DNA of 44,625 nucleotides from Pelargonium tetragonum. Lineage: Eukaryota; Streptophyta; Magnoliopsida; Geraniales; Geraniaceae. The notes below the pieces were generated by a model that saw only the letters and a program-made list of their open reading frames with translations, did not search any database and was not told where the DNA came from. The position numbers and the translations under genes were made by a program. The stretch spans positions 1 to 44,625 of the forward strand of contig JAYMTL010000158.1 of assembly GCA_036897445.1 (NCBI GenBank), given 5' to 3'. Below are positions 13,101 to 26,900 of the stretch, one piece after another; the first letter of the stretch is position 1; each line of letters begins with the position of its first letter.

Positions 13101-16100
13101 TCTATTTCTTTAGTTTTCCTTCAATTTACAGGATTTCCACTACTCGGTCTTAGCCAAGTATATATCTTCTTTTTAAGTTTGTAGATTTCAACAAATGACT
13201 TATGGATAAAGGAGATTGCTTCTTTGAACCTTATACTCATCCAGGGGTTCTTAATAACTTTAATTTCTAGAGGACTTCTCCTCGGAGTTCGCAGTGTATC
13301 TAATGCCTTACTAAACCCTAAAACAAAGTGTAGAGCAGTCGTATATTGCATTAAAGTTTCGGAATAAAATACAAATTGATTTTGATGTGGTGCCAATCAG
13401 AAAACTCTTATCTGTATCCAGTACGTTTGAGTTCATGCTTGGTCTTGGTGTCTTCTATATAGCTCAAGTTTGATTTTATAAAGTCTTTCTTATAGAAGTC
13501 GGAGAAGTAATCCTAAGGTTTAAGAAAGAAACTCTATTCCTCTATTATAATTGAAAATTGACGGGTATAAACTTTAACTTTATAAAGAAAAAATTCCTTA
13601 AATTCTGCGCAGTACTAAAAATCTAGTAACCCGAGGCTCCACGTACCCTATTCTGCATTCTGCAACAACTCCTATGACTTCTCGTGATATAATAACATAC
13701 ATCAAGGCATTCTTCTTAATGACTTAACTTTTTTGTACTTGCTTTCATAGCCCCCCTTTACATGAAATACCTTGTACTCTAAACAACTTGTGCTTGCTAA
13801 AAGCTTTTTAAGATAACTCACTTACTTGGCAATACAACAATCCTCGAGACTTTTCTACAGAGTTTGTATGTTTGGATCCCCTATATATTGTTATTATAAA
13901 AAGAAAATAAGTATCCCAGTTGTTACAAGTACAAGTGGGGGTAGATACATTATCATACTATCATATACAGAATCGGTAAATAACGAAGTAGTTTATTCCT
14001 TAAAATAAGTTTTAACAAAAACGCAAGGCTCTAGTAGATACAGACTCCATAAATATAGCCAAAGACCCCTCGGAAATTCAGCAGATTAGATAACTTTTTG
14101 TATCTCTTTACTATTTAAAATGACTGAGGAACTTATTAAGGAACCTTTTTTTGTTTCCTTGTGTATACAAGACATCCTATACTAAATAAGGTTGGATACT
14201 TGAAGGCTAGAACCTTAGCTTAACATATTAAAAAGGGGGTTGCATCTCAGTATGTAATTAGATTTTTAACATCTAGAAGCGGGCTCTATATCCTAGAAGC
14301 AGCTAAGAATTTTTCAATGATGAAAATTTCTTTATTCTTAAATTCCCAAAATATCCTAAGATTTTTAGGGTTTCCCCTTTGTACTGAGAGTACTAGAATC
14401 CTTGATATTTTAATATTAACAAGCTGTGTTGGTAAACCACCGACTAAACTACTTGGATTAAGCACCACTCAAAATACCCTGTACTTAATAGGTCAAACTT
14501 TTTCGTAAAATACCATACCGATAATAGTAAACCGACGCAAAAATCTACTTTTCTATTTTAGCCCTCCTCTTTGTTACAAGCAAAAGGCAGCTTTTTCTTT
14601 TTGGGGGAGTAAGGGAACAGAACAGGTACTTCTTATCTGAGGAGTCTTATTCTTCTGTGTTATGAGACCTAGAACAAGTGTATTTTTTAGTTGTTCTCAA
14701 TAGTTTAAGAAGTGTATTCCCTTGTATGGAAGGTTTTTGAACCTACGGCTAACTTTGTGTAGTTAATCTCTTTAAAAGGCACAAATTCCTATTAGATTAG
14801 ATATATATAAATATAAGGAATCACTACATATGGGTAAATACCTTCTTAGTAGAAGAGGGCCCCTGGGTATACCTTGGAAAAATTTGTATAAATAAGGAAC
14901 CTCCTAAAATCAAACTTCTATAATACGAGTACTTTAGTTGTGAAATACAAACAGATAGGGCATATAAAACCAATATCTAAATCTAAGGACTTCCTTTATA
15001 AAAAAACATAGCAATCAAAAATTTTAGTAAAACTTATTTTACAGGATAGGAAACTCGCCTATAAACCAACCCTGAAAAAATACAAGAAGCTGTTATATAT
15101 ACACGCACACATAACTTAAAGGGTAATTATAAAAGGGTCCATAACCCCTCATAGAAAATCCTACTTTTAAACCCCGGTAATAAAGGAAACTTGTGAGAAA
15201 ACCTGCTCCCGAGTTACTAAATTCCAAAAACTCTAAAAGTTAAACAGGGATCCCTTTCTTTGCACAGCGAAAGCTATTTGAATCGAGTCTTAGTTACAGC
15301 TGGTCGTGTTTTTACTTGAAATTTAATTAGTATCTTATTCGAGTTAATAGGATTAAGCATAAGCTCATTTGCCCTTTAACACCTAGGAAACAAGAAAATT
15401 ATGTTAGACATTAGACAGAGGTAGCTAAATATCTTCACAGGATACCTTTAGAAAGTCAAAAGTTTCAAACCCTCGTTTTTATTTAGTAAAAATGACTACC
15501 TATAGAGCTGGAGAGATAAATGTTAATTGTATAATAGCAAGACCTAAAATATAGGCTAGTCGCACCTGTAAAAAAATTTTTATACACTTTATCTAAACGG
15601 TGCACCCCTTGGCACAAAAAGGATAAACTCCTACAGGTATACTAAAAGTCTTATCCCAAGCAAAGTATCACAAGTAAGTAAAAAGTAATACTAAATTCGT
15701 TAGGATCTAGAAGAAGCGCGAGCATCCCCTTATCTCGTCTATCAGTAAAACTTAAAATCTTCCCATGCTGTAGAAATTTAAGGAATTGCTAATTCTTACC
15801 TTTTCCCTTAAAATTATGAGTACCTAAGCTATTTACAAGGCTTACTTTATTCTTTATTAAAATAAAGCTCCACTTTATTATAGGTACAACCCCTTGAGGA
15901 GTGTATACACGTCTTGACTATAAAAAGGAAAGAATATCTCCCCGCAACTTTAGATATACCTCGACTAAAAGAACAAGGGCGAAATCTGTAAAGAGGAAGT
16001 TTAATCACTTAAATTTTGCTAAAAAGCCCTCTTAAGAGCATAACTAGCCCTTGGGTTACTCAATAAAAGGCTCGTTGGTTAGCTTTTACTCGCACGGATA

Positions 16101-18049
16101 CTCCTAGCCGTCAAGAGACCCGCTCTAAAAATTAGAGAGTCAATAAGTTCGATCTTTTTATATCAAGAACTGGGGTCTAGACTAATTAAGATTAACTCTA
16201 GGAATACAACCACGGAGAGGCTTCTTACCGGATTATTCCTGTTTTTCAAGAGTGCTCCGTCAAATTCAAATTAAGTGTGGAACTAGTAAATAAGAAACCC
16301 TCTTGCTCTGTAAGTGTTGTAGCAATGCCTGAAATATGGCTTGCCTAATGGTTAAGGAAATCCCAGCTCCTCCGCATTCTCAAAAAACAAAGTACCCTAT
16401 AGAATACGAAGCAGCGTTAATAAATAAAAGGGTTTTAAGCTTTAGACAAGAGCTCCGCTTACTATAATCTCTTACTATCCCTTAGAAATTTCTTAGGGAA
16501 AAACTCCGGTTTACAACAAGTTAAGTGTCGAGTAAACAGGAAACTATGCCCCTACTTTGTGATGCAAGAAAAGGAAGTATGCTTTAATAACACTTCTAAT
16601 CTCATTGTCTATTACGTAAAATCTTCTTTTTTATTAAGACTTGTCCTTTCATCCCGAAAAGGGTTCTTAGGTATTATTCTTGAACGGAAGCACTTCCTTT
16701 TTTTATAGTTCAAAGGCTTAAAAGAGTATTCAGTTCAAAAAATTCTTGCGAGCTAGTAGGGCTCTTCTGAACTTCCAAAAAAACCTTCCTCCTTGTTTTG
16801 AGCTAGAAATTTTAGCTCTTTGCTAGTTTGCGGGGTAAATTGACTCTAAGGTAAAGTTCAGAAGTTTCCTTTCCTACTTTCATATTTAGTGGGGTATTAA
16901 GTTAAAAGTAGTTCTTGTGCCCCTTTTTTATTTCGTTTATTTAGAGGCTAGCCTAGCTAGAGAAGGGGCTCGGTAGGTAAGACTTTTTTTAAGTGAAGAA
17001 TAAGGAGCAAGTCTAGTAATAAGTGGATTTTTAAGGTCTCTATTTTTAAAGGGGTCAGCTATATAATATGGGCTGTTCGTAGTCTTAAAGTATAATGAAT
17101 CGCATGCTATAGCATTTTCTTCAGAATTTACAGTATTATGTGCCAATTGGTTTCCTTTCTTCTTTTTCAAGATTCTGTGTAATAAGTTGGGAATCGTAAT
17201 AACTAAAAGGCAGCTTTTACTTGGGAGTTAGTCTTAGGTATTTCCGGGTTTGAGTCTTTTTTATAAGCGTAAACAATCCTAATAGGGGTTCCTAGAGTCC
17301 TTTTGGATTAAGTAAATGGGGTAATTACTAGGAAGATAATCCAAAAAAGAGAAGTCTAATAAAAATAGTAAAGGAACCCGTTCCTAACCTCAAAAATGAC
17401 TAAGCTCTTAGGGACAATTATATGCTCTAATTTCACAATTACTCCAACTGAACCCATAGGGAACAAGAAAGGGTTATAAGGTTTACCAAAATTACAAGAA
17501 AATAGGAATGACTTTCTAACTAAAACTCGGGTCTTACTCATAGACTTCCTCAAGGCAAAGCCGAAGGCCGATCGGAACCCCGGCAATTCTCTAAGGTTAA
17601 ACATGATTTAACATCCCTTTATGTGGCTACACTTGTAAAATGACTTGGTTTTTAAGTACTTTCGATCTAGAGAATTCATTGTAAGAAAAAGTTTCAACGC
17701 AGTCTTGTATTTTGAAGCTTCCTCCTTCTGTGATATCCATAGAAAGGCTCGGGTTAAAGATTTAATAGACAGCATTTACATTAATTTACCTTTTAAAGCA
17801 AAATCCTTTTTTATTAAGGATTCTTCCATGTGTACTGGATCTAAGCAAATGTGGCGATTTCTTTGCAATTTACTAAATTACCTAAATTTCACAAACAGGA
17901 AAAGAGCTCTATGAAAAGAAATTGCTTAATAAAGAGCCAGATACTTTATAGACCCACCCCGTTTTTGGTAAGATTCTTACTCCTTTAAGTTGATGACAGA
18001 AGGCCGAACAATTTACAGGGAATGCCGAAGGGGCCTCGCTAAGTGAAAA

Positions 18050-18350
18050 TTCTTTTTTTATACTTGTACTTGCTTTTCTCTTTTGCAGCTTGCTTGTGAA
18101 TGAAGTAGTCTTTTCTTAAGGAAGATTATACATACCTGTACTCTTAATAAGAAATAAGATAAGAGAGATTGCTGCCCTACTGTGTTCTTGCCTAGTAAAT
18201 TATTCCCTATCTTCTTATTTTATTCTGACTTTTTTGTTTATGACTTGCTTTGGCCTGTTTCTTATCTTAACCTCTCTTTCTGGAACTAACTTCTTTACTT
18301 ACTCTTAAAGCTGTAACCTCTTTCTTGTTAATGTTAGAAGCTAGACCTAA
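18050..18350 (+). other. Cluster-free, T-rich island
   Basis: This segment lacks the GC clusters of the flanking DNA and its plus strand is strongly pyrimidine-rich, like the array at 30.4-32.9 kb. A 9-bp inverted match (TAAGATAAG at 18,155 and CTTATCTTA at 18,261) lies inside. I could not find the conserved leader of the array here, so kinship with the array is only a resemblance in texture. Confidence 0.35.
18182..18289 (+). CDS. Possible small hydrophobic peptide, unrecognised
   Basis: I do not recognise this frame. It opens after a stop at 18,155, can start at GTG (18,182) and gives 35 residues rich in Phe, Leu, Tyr and Trp, for example FYSDFFVYDLLW at about residues 13-24. It sits in the cluster-free T-rich island. 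No ATG, ribosome binding site or conserved leader supports it. Any T-rich strand translates into hydrophobic residues because codons with T in the middle encode them, so this may be chance. It is listed because islands without GC clusters are the best places for functional sequence in this window. Confidence 0.15.
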   Translation: MFLPSKLFPIFLFYSDFFVYDLLWPVSYLNLSFWN

Positions 18351-18613
18351 AGTAGGGGCACTCGGGAAATAGAAAGATAAGAAGGACAAGGGCAAGTAGA
18401 TATAAGGAGTGTATCTGTATTGCTTATTGAATTCTGGCAGCCCTATAATATCGAACTTTAAGGAAGTCTCTAATCATAGCAAGAATTGTAAAAAGGGATT
18501 TCGTTAAGTTTATTTAATAGGATTTTTAGGGTCTAAATCGGGGTATTATTAAAGACAGGAAATTTAGAGTCTAGGAGTTTCGAATCAAAGTGTAATATAT
18601 AAAAAATTTTACA

Positions 18614-18627
18614 AGGTAACGAAGTTA
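18614..18627 (+). repeat. Dispersed 14-mer repeat AGGTAACGAAGTTA
   Basis: Exact copy of the string at 44,428-44,441 and the reverse complement of 145-158. It lies in background DNA just downstream of the T-rich island at 18.05-18.35 kb. Confidence 0.6.
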
Positions 18628-20582
18628 AAGGAATTCTTGTTGCAGTTCGTTTCGTCCCTGTGTTTGTATCTGAAGGTAATAAGTAAAAAAGAACTACTTT
18701 ATCTAGATTTATTTACTAGACTCTCCTCTACATAACATACTAGGGGTAACTACTAAGACAAAGAGAATATAAATAAAATGAGTATAAGAAAACAAAGCTA
18801 CAAAAGAAGAAGTAGTATATACGGAGAGCACTTCAATTTGCATGGATTTGTGGGAGTACCTTTCTCCAGCTTACTTTACTGTACAGTATACTTTATTAGT
18901 GGATTGATATAAGATTTTTTTATTCTGCTATGGAGACAATGAAATCAAATAACTTTTTGTCTTTGAGACTAGAGGAGGCTTTTTCAATTTGTGAAATGCC
19001 GGTACAACAAGCAACTAGGAATACCTAAAAGTAGAGTCTGATAAACCGAGGAGGTTCTAACTGAGTACTCCAGTCCAGATTATACACAAAGGAGACTCCT
19101 CCGTTATAAGAAAAGGACCCTTAAAACGCATATCCGCTACCAGACTTTAATCCCGCTACTCATTTGCTTTATATAAATTTTATAAAAGAAAAAGCTTGTT
19201 CTGTTTTCCAAACTTGTAAAAACCAACTTTTAATACCACTCGCAGTTAGAAGAGAACCTCCTTTCAAGTCAAGAACTAATACATACCATCCATTAAAGTC
19301 GGTTACTTATTTTTATCCTTTTAGTGGGGTAACAACGGGATTATCAGGACTTCACAACAGTAAACCTATAATTGGTACTAGAAACTATAAATATATGCCA
19401 AGGTTTTTTCCTCTCTTTTGTATTTGTAGAGGCTCCTAGCAAATATCCGCTATCTATTATTATGTTTTTTGGGGAAAGAAGCTATATTTGTACATTCTAG
19501 AAGGCGGCCGGGCCTTACTTGGGCTTTTTTATACAAAAATGAAGAATTCGGTGCTCTTTTTAGGCTTTCTTAAGGCAATTTATTAAGTGCAACCAATCTC
19601 ATATTTATGCAATTCCTGGGTCGGCTCTTCGGATAAATTTTATAAAAGGCTCCCTAAATTAGGTGCTTTTTTTATAAGTTATAAGTGAGGTTCGTGTTAC
19701 TTTTTTAATAAATTTGTTTTTTTATAACAACCCGCAAAATGGATTTGGATAATTAAAAAGCAGTACTTTTAGCTGGGGTTTTGCGCTTTACTAGAAAAAA
19801 GGTGCTTTACTGCAATAAGTGTACCTAGTGTAGATTATAAAAAACTAAAGTAGAGAGACTTGGTTTCGGGTGTACTTAATGAAAGGGAAGTTACATACTT
19901 ATCCACATTACACAAGGAATAGACGAAATGCATAACCCAGGCAAGTAAATAAAACAACCAATTACTTTTTACGACGCTTTAATTTATTAAACGCGTTTTA
20001 CTAAATCTAATAGAAGGGCGTTTGTATAATAAGACGGAATCCTTTTATCTGGACACTCTGTTCTAGCTCTCTAATCTAAGAAAATGACTCTACTCCTAGT
20101 AAGCGATCCCAAGACTCATTTTTTTAACAAACAGGGCTTCTTTTTTTTGTCTATCTTTTTTTATCTTATTTAAGTAAGTGTCAACAAACAAAGAGCTTTT
20201 GAAAAAGCGGGAAACTTTTGTGTATATTTGTTTGTGAGTTATTTGGGGAAGCTTTTTTTGGCACCGGTATTTTTAAGATAGAGTTATACCCGAAAAAGTT
20301 CTTTTCTTTGGCCTTTAGGGAACCTATTGCTGTATCCGAGCGCTTTAACTTCTTTTTCTTAATACCCGCGGTTGTAAAATAAAAGTCTGGACCTTCTGGT
20401 TGACTGAATATAGAAAAGCTAGCACTAATTGGGATTTTGTATATGAGTCTTTTTAGTTCTAAATAGGTTTACCCACGAGTTTATAAGTTTATACAAGTGC
20501 GGTAGGAAGCCTTGCTTGTGTATATGTAGGGATCCTGAAAAGAGTATTATTTATGCATGTCTGGGATTTACCGGGGTTGCAT

Positions 20583-20596
20583 AAGTGGTAACAAGG
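20583..20596 (+). other. String resembling the 3' end of small-subunit rRNA
   Basis: AAGTGGTAACAAGG differs by one base from the universal small-subunit string AAGTCGTAACAAGG. The bases just before it, ATGTCTGGG then, after seven other bases, GGGGTTGCAT, loosely echo the usual ATGACTGGGGTG. No decoding-site or 3'-terminal helix could be built with confidence. It may be an rRNA fragment or a chance match. Confidence 0.15.
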
Positions 20597-23500
20597 GATA
20601 TATAAAAAGGGCTCTCTTATTACAAAAGATATTTTAAAAGTAGCATGCTTAGTCTCGGAACGAAATAATTTATTACGAGATTGGCCTGCTAGCGTGTTGA
20701 GGGTATATCGTCGGGTTTCCGCATAACAGGTCAGAAGGGTATTCTCCGAAGTTTACATGCTTAGGTAAATTAGGCTCTTCTGTAGTGGTAATAATATCGA
20801 TATGTTGGATAGGAACCCTTTAGGGTTCGCCTTTAAATTAAAAAAGATTATAAAAATTTATTCTATAGTAAGGGAGTTTACTAATACTAATTAATAAGCA
20901 TGTTGTTCCTGGTTTTTAATTAATAAAGTGAAGTTCCCCTAAAGATAGCCGCGGTAGTTTTTTTTAGTTGAGAGAAGCTTTAACTTTAATAAGAAACTTG
21001 TCCTTGAATAATTGGCAGCTCTCCAAGTATGGTGCTTTCCGTGGGAATCTAGTAAGTAATAGATATTTAGAATTCCGTTTTAGCTTTGTATAACAAGTCT
21101 TTCGAGAAAGGGGTAAATAATAAGGCAAGTCTATTCTTTATAGACAAGGAGTCCTTTACTGCAGATCTAAATCTTAACTACAACACGAGCAATTTTATGC
21201 TATACAATACTAAGTTCGTTGGTATAAAAGCCCTTTTTCAAAACCTTGCGAGAATCTCTCCCGTTTCGTATAGAATTTTACCTGTCTTCTTAATTATCTT
21301 AATTAATAGAGATATTATTGCCTTACTTGAGTCTGTAACTGTTCCGATTCTACATTTAGTAGTGTTCTAATAGGGGTCCATTTGAAAGTAGCTAATGTCC
21401 TTGGAATGGAATAACTATACTTAGATAAAACTACTTCTCTGTAAATAATACGATTAACTTTAAGCACCTGCGCAGCTCTATCAAAGGGGGCTTTGACAGA
21501 TAAAAAGTTTAAAAGTGGAACTTTCATAATATAATTTTTATACAAGGTGTAAAGGGCTGAGTAAAGTCTTGTCAAAAATCTCTGCTTTTTTAGGTTATAA
21601 GAGTAAGAATTACCGGATCCGGGGATACAACTTTACTCTCATATTATATTAAAAGGCAAGCCAAAGCGAAACACTGGCATATCTCAAAACTGCCTTCCTT
21701 TTCTCTTACTAAAAACCTATTACAACTAACTACTTTTAAAGGGGCGGCCTGATAAACAAGGAGCTTGATTGAAGGAGGGTTTTCCCATAACATAATAAGT
21801 AACAAAGGAGGCTCCCAAGTTAGTATAACTCTTATTACCACAAATCCAATATATTACTAAACAACCTGCTTTAGGGGTGAAGGACTTCTGATTAAGCTAC
21901 ACACTATAGCGTAAAGTGGTCTAGTACAGTACAAAATAAGGATTACAGCTCAACCTGTGTAATTCAGAGGTATAGCATATATGTATTTACGTTCAGTTTC
22001 TCCTATATGTTAGAGTTTTTCTACTTAGTTTTTTTATAGAGTACTAGTTTTCCTTTTTATGGAGCAGCCTTAAAAAAAGCCCTTTATGCTAGCTACTTTT
22101 TATTCTGGAACTTCCATGTTAAGTGTATCAAGATTCCGGAATTTCTAAGGGGATTCGGCTGTCAATCTCTTTCTAACTAAACGGTGGATTTAAAAGTATG
22201 GGGTAAAGGGGGTCCCGCCTCTTTCTTTTAAGGATACAAATTAAAGTGCAGTAGAATTTAAACTACCAGTTTTTACTAATAAATATAAAAAGAAAGGGAA
22301 CTAGTCTTTTAGGAATGGTTAATAAGCCTAAACAACTCTTTACCTCGGGTATCATAAACAAAAGAATCCCTAGAAAGAATCTAATAGGAAAGGAATAAGT
22401 TATTCTGACTTCTAATGTGAGAACTTAATATATCTATACGCGGGTAGGTTTCCTTAGATTATTACAATTAATCTAGGAGATCGAAAATCTATTATACCTG
22501 CCGCAAGGACTTTCTTAAACAGTAAGAAAGTTAAATATGAGTTCTCGGACTTGGGGGGAAATAGGTAATTAAAGTAAAGATTCAAAGGGCCCTGTTAAAC
22601 ATATGTAGGAAAACCAAGCTTTCGTTTTTGCCTTACCTAGTTCCAAACCACTTTGGGGGTCTTAATCTAGTAAAGCGTGGGGTCCCCCTCTATTCCTCAG
22701 AGCCTTCCTTAGAAAATGACCTGTCCAGTTTATTGAAAGTAAAGTTTAGGAGCTTAGCTTATAGGGTTTCTATGATAAAAATAGAATTTTTGGTTTTTGT
22801 TTTGTACTAACTAATAAGGAGGTGTAAATAGGGTGTTCCTCTAATTTAAGTAGTAAATATGAAATGAATATAGGTAAATTCTTAAAGAAAAGGGTTAGCC
22901 TCTAGTTTGGATATTCCATTAGCCTTAAAAGGTTTCAATAATTAATACGAAAGGAATTTTTGGATATTATGTATAGGATATTGGTTATAACTTGCTTTAC
23001 AGTTTAAAGAGCCTTCCTTTTTTAATCAGTCAAGGTTATGTCTCAGTTAAGGGAAAAGGTTTCTTATTCTTACAAGAATTATTAAAGTATGGATACCCTT
23101 TATTAGAAATCCCCTTTGGTTTACAGAACAAGGGTAGTAAAGGAATTCAACATTTTACTAAAATCGAGAGGATTCGAGAAAGAAAAATATTCAGATTTAG
23201 TTGTTGTTGTTTTAGATTTTTACCATAAATTTATATAGAGGTGTATTGCAACATTTCTTGGGTATTTTTGCAGCTAGTGATTTTGACTTTGACTATGTGT
23301 ATTACCAGAATTGCCCTTTAAACACGAATTCTTAACAGTTAACTTAATGAAATAAATAGGGTGATAGAGTACTTCTAAACCCCAAAGGGCTCCGTCTATT
23401 CCTTCTTATTTTAAGTAAGAGTCTTTTAGGAGAGTATTCCGTTTTATGAACTTATAAATTAAAGAATTTTCTTTTTTATTGTGGCGAAGTTCCTTAATTT

Positions 23501-23889
23501 GATTCATTTTTTCAGTAGGATTTACTAATTTCGTATTTCGCTAACACTTGTTACCTTATGAGGCTTCCCTCTTGTATTATAAATTCCTAAACTAGTATTT
23601 GTTAGTATATACCGAGAAGAATCTTGTACACCTACCTGTTGTGGTGTTTTTTCTACTTAAACAAGTAAGTTTTTAATTGGTAGGCTAAGGACAAGTTAAT
23701 AATGAACAAATATCCATTATCTTGTATCACATACTATTGAATAGCAAGCAAGCCTAAAAAGGTAAACACTTTCACTACGGAATACATAAATTTCCCTTTT
23801 AGTCTCTATTATTAACATTTAATATGTAACTTTTTTTTTATTCTTGGACTTGGAATAATATATGAAAAATACGAATATCTAGATTAAAT

Positions 23890-23904
23890 AGAGTTTCGAA
23901 CTCT
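23890..23904. other. Perfect 6-bp hairpin with TCG loop
   Basis: AGAGTT-TCG-AACTCT is a perfect stem-loop. The TTCGAA core recalls a tRNA T-loop, but the stem and loop are out of register for a T-arm and no anticodon or acceptor stem could be found around it. No T-run follows that would make it an intrinsic terminator. Confidence 0.4.
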
Positions 23905-26900
23905 CGTTGGTATGTAATTAAGTAATCAGTTATAAATATTATAAATTGGGATCAATTTAGCAAAAAACAAGTATAAACCCGTCATAAAAGTCATTCCGAA
24001 CCTGGAAAATTTATGGGTAGTCAAAATTAGTACATATTAAGTTTTTTATACCCAGCGTATAAGTGAGTTTCTTTTTACAGCGAGCTACTTACCCCTATAG
24101 GATTTGTTACAAATTTTAGCAGCAGTATAGGATAGATGTCATATGAACACTAACTAAGTTCTTTATCCTTACTTTTTTCATGTACTTTAGTCCTTTAGAA
24201 GTATTATAGAAAGGGGCCTTCTTCGTACCATTATTGCAAAACCAAGAATATGAATGTGTTCTCCTCGTTTTTATAACTAATAATGCATTTATTAATCTTG
24301 GTTAAAACATCTAGATGAACATGGGGTTGCCCATTTTTAATAAAATTGAAAGATAGTAGTCTATTTTCCTTTAACTAGTTTATTTATACGATATTTATGA
24401 GAAAGTAAGTCAATATATAGAGGGACTCCGAGGTTTCTACTCTAGGCAGCACACACCCTACCTTTACAAATATCCACAAGAGCACCCATATGAGAGTTTC
24501 CATGGCAAAACTACGAAAACTAGAATTTTTTTCGTTAAAACTGCAACCAAGGTTAAAGTTAAAGACCCCTTTTTAATTTAGGTAATAAAAAGAATCCTGC
24601 AGACAAATCCTTGTTATTAATTACTATCTTCTGGAAAATCAAACTCAGGGGAGCCTTAGGTAAAGTGTAAAATTCGATCGAGCAAAACTAAAAAAGCGCC
24701 TATTATAAACCTGAGATTCGAATTCTTCTGGCTTATACTTCTAGCACCCGGGATATACAGGAATTTTATATAAAGTAATCAGGGGTACCCTTACCTAGCC
24801 TACCTTTGGTAACAGAAAAGTTAGCTATGTGTTATGATTCTCTTTTACCAAATAAAAAATTGAATTCCTTAAAGAACTTTATATTAATTATCTACAGTCA
24901 ATTAAAATCTTATGCGTTGGAAGAAAGACAAAGAAAAATTGCAACCTATACCCAATATACCATAGCTATAGAACAAGAGTTAAAGTACTCTTTTCAGTAT
25001 ATTTTAGATTCTATCAAAGTCGGGTAAATGAACTTGATGAAACTTTTTACGTTTTTTAAGGAAATGGCGGCTAAACTGAACACGCTAAGTTCCGCTTGGT
25101 AAAAGTAAAGCGCTTAATACTAAGATCGCATGGGAAGGGGAGAGGAGAAAACTCCGTAAAATCTTAGTAAAAGAAAACTATAAGTTACAATATTGAATTA
25201 GTTAAAAAGTACTTTGGATGCCAATCTTTTCGTCTACTTGTACCTCTTTTCGTATTAGCTCAATGGTTTACGTACGAATACTCTTTTTAATCCTACTCTA
25301 ACACTAAAGTATCTTTTTATTTATGTTAATTCTAAACTCCGCAAAGGGATTTAATATAATAAGCACTTACTAATATTTATCTTTCTACGACGAATTAACA
25401 CTGAATTAGTATTAGTTTATGTGATATATCTGAATCCTCCAGAATATCTTTATTAAAGATAATTTTATCTTTATGCTCCAGCGTATAATTGTAGGTGCTT
25501 TGGTATTCTTATAATCTAATCTTATATAAAGGTTCGCTTGCTCTTCTAGAATAAAAAACTTTATAAAATCCCGGAGTATATATAATACTAGGGATGTATA
25601 TAAAAATGTTTTATTCTATTACTATTAATCTTACTAAATGCTAGGCTTTGATTTGTTTAAATTCACTATGAGTCATTTTTCCTTAAAAAGGAAGAAAGTT
25701 ACCCCGAAATATAGCAGCCTAAAAAATATTTAAAAGAATTAATACCCAAAAATTTTGAAAGAAAAACTTAACTTTTCGGAGTATACGATTTTAAAGTGAA
25801 ACCCACTTATATAAATAGAATTTCTAATTTTTACACGCGGCTCCGATCTTCCGAATATTTAGTCCGCAGTAGCTTTTTTCTTCATTTTTTTAGTTAAAGT
25901 GTCATACATTAAAAAGGGCAGACTTACAATGCTAATATTCAGACAAATCCCCTATATTCATTCGAAGCTCTACTTCCTAAGAACTAAGAGGAAGAAACCC
26001 TCAGCTATTATGATGAGAAATGACTCAAATTGAGGGCACTTATTCCTATCCAATATTCTAGACTTGCCTTACTAACTTTATTCCCCATGCACGAGCAACT
26101 CTGCGTGTTATAGTGATGTTTCTTTTCTACCAAAGGACTACTCAAGATAAATCAGTGAATAAACTCTTATGCATGCCGAGATCTATCTATATTCTACCTT
26201 GGATATAAAACCTAGTTAAACAGGTAATCAACGTACAAAATTGAAGGGTTTCCCGAGACTTGAGTTCTGTGCCTCTTAAAAATGATCCTGCTTCGTCAGC
26301 ATAGATTTATATACAAAAAGAGTATCCACTAGGAATCCTTATATTCTTTTTATTATAAGGTTCTCCTATTTTTATTTAAGAAAGACTTTTGTATATATAA
26401 GAATCTTTACAAAAGTTCGAAATCCCTTAAGGATGGTTAGTTAAGTAAGGAGTACTTTATAGAGATATAGACTGTCAATTACTTTCTTTTTTCGAGTAAA
26501 GTAAGGGAGTTTTTTTGTTTAAGGCGTTCCAAGATAACAGCTCTAGCTAGGTAATATCGGATCGTAGTTATACAAGAAACTTGCCATACTACAAGATCTT
26601 GGTGGTACTCAACTTATAGCCCTGGTCAGTGTCCGCAGCGTACATCTTTTTTGAGGCTTTGGTTAGTTAAATATAAAGGCTAAGGAAAAGACTCAGTAAA
26701 TAAAGGAGTATAATGCTCTAAAAAAAGAATGTAGGAAACAAATAGAAAGATCCGTAAATCCATAAATTCTTCTCTTCTGGTTTTTATATCAAAGACAGGA
26801 TATTGGAAGTTCCATTTCTGAAATTCCCTGCTTATAACCTAGCGAAGCTTCTTCCTACCTACCAAAGTTCCACTATTTTGTAATCTTTCCGGGATAACGA

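Larger units (their letters stand above)
1..18050. other. Gene-free background with GC micro-clusters
   Basis: I see no gene, tRNA or rRNA here. Open frames are short, on both strands, and no longer than chance allows for DNA of this composition. The stretch is A+T-rich sequence broken by short GC-rich knots such as GGGGTTC, GAACCCC, GGGGTACCCC and GGGAGCTCC. In the parts I sampled they lie roughly 50-100 bp apart and occur in both orientations. It also holds two members of the dispersed AAGGTAAYGWARTTA family (145-158 and 7707-7721), a nonamer tandem at 10,086-10,121, and a related pair of sequences at 4098-4114 and 6115-6132. The texture suggests expanded organellar intergenic DNA, which is an inference. 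Confidence 0.6.

Noticed and set aside
21086-21370. Longest open frame of the window, 94 codons, plus strand
   Set aside because: It starts only at TTG, is of chance length, has an overlapping antisense frame of similar length (21,315-21,575), and shows no domain I recognise.
24700-24730. GAGATTCGAATTCTTC, T-arm-like string
   Set aside because: The stem closes only four pairs including a G-T, and no 5' acceptor strand was found.
24806-25027. 73-codon plus-strand frame with charged, helix-like composition
   Set aside because: It has a TTG start and no ribosome site, leader or recognisable family; the length is expected by chance.
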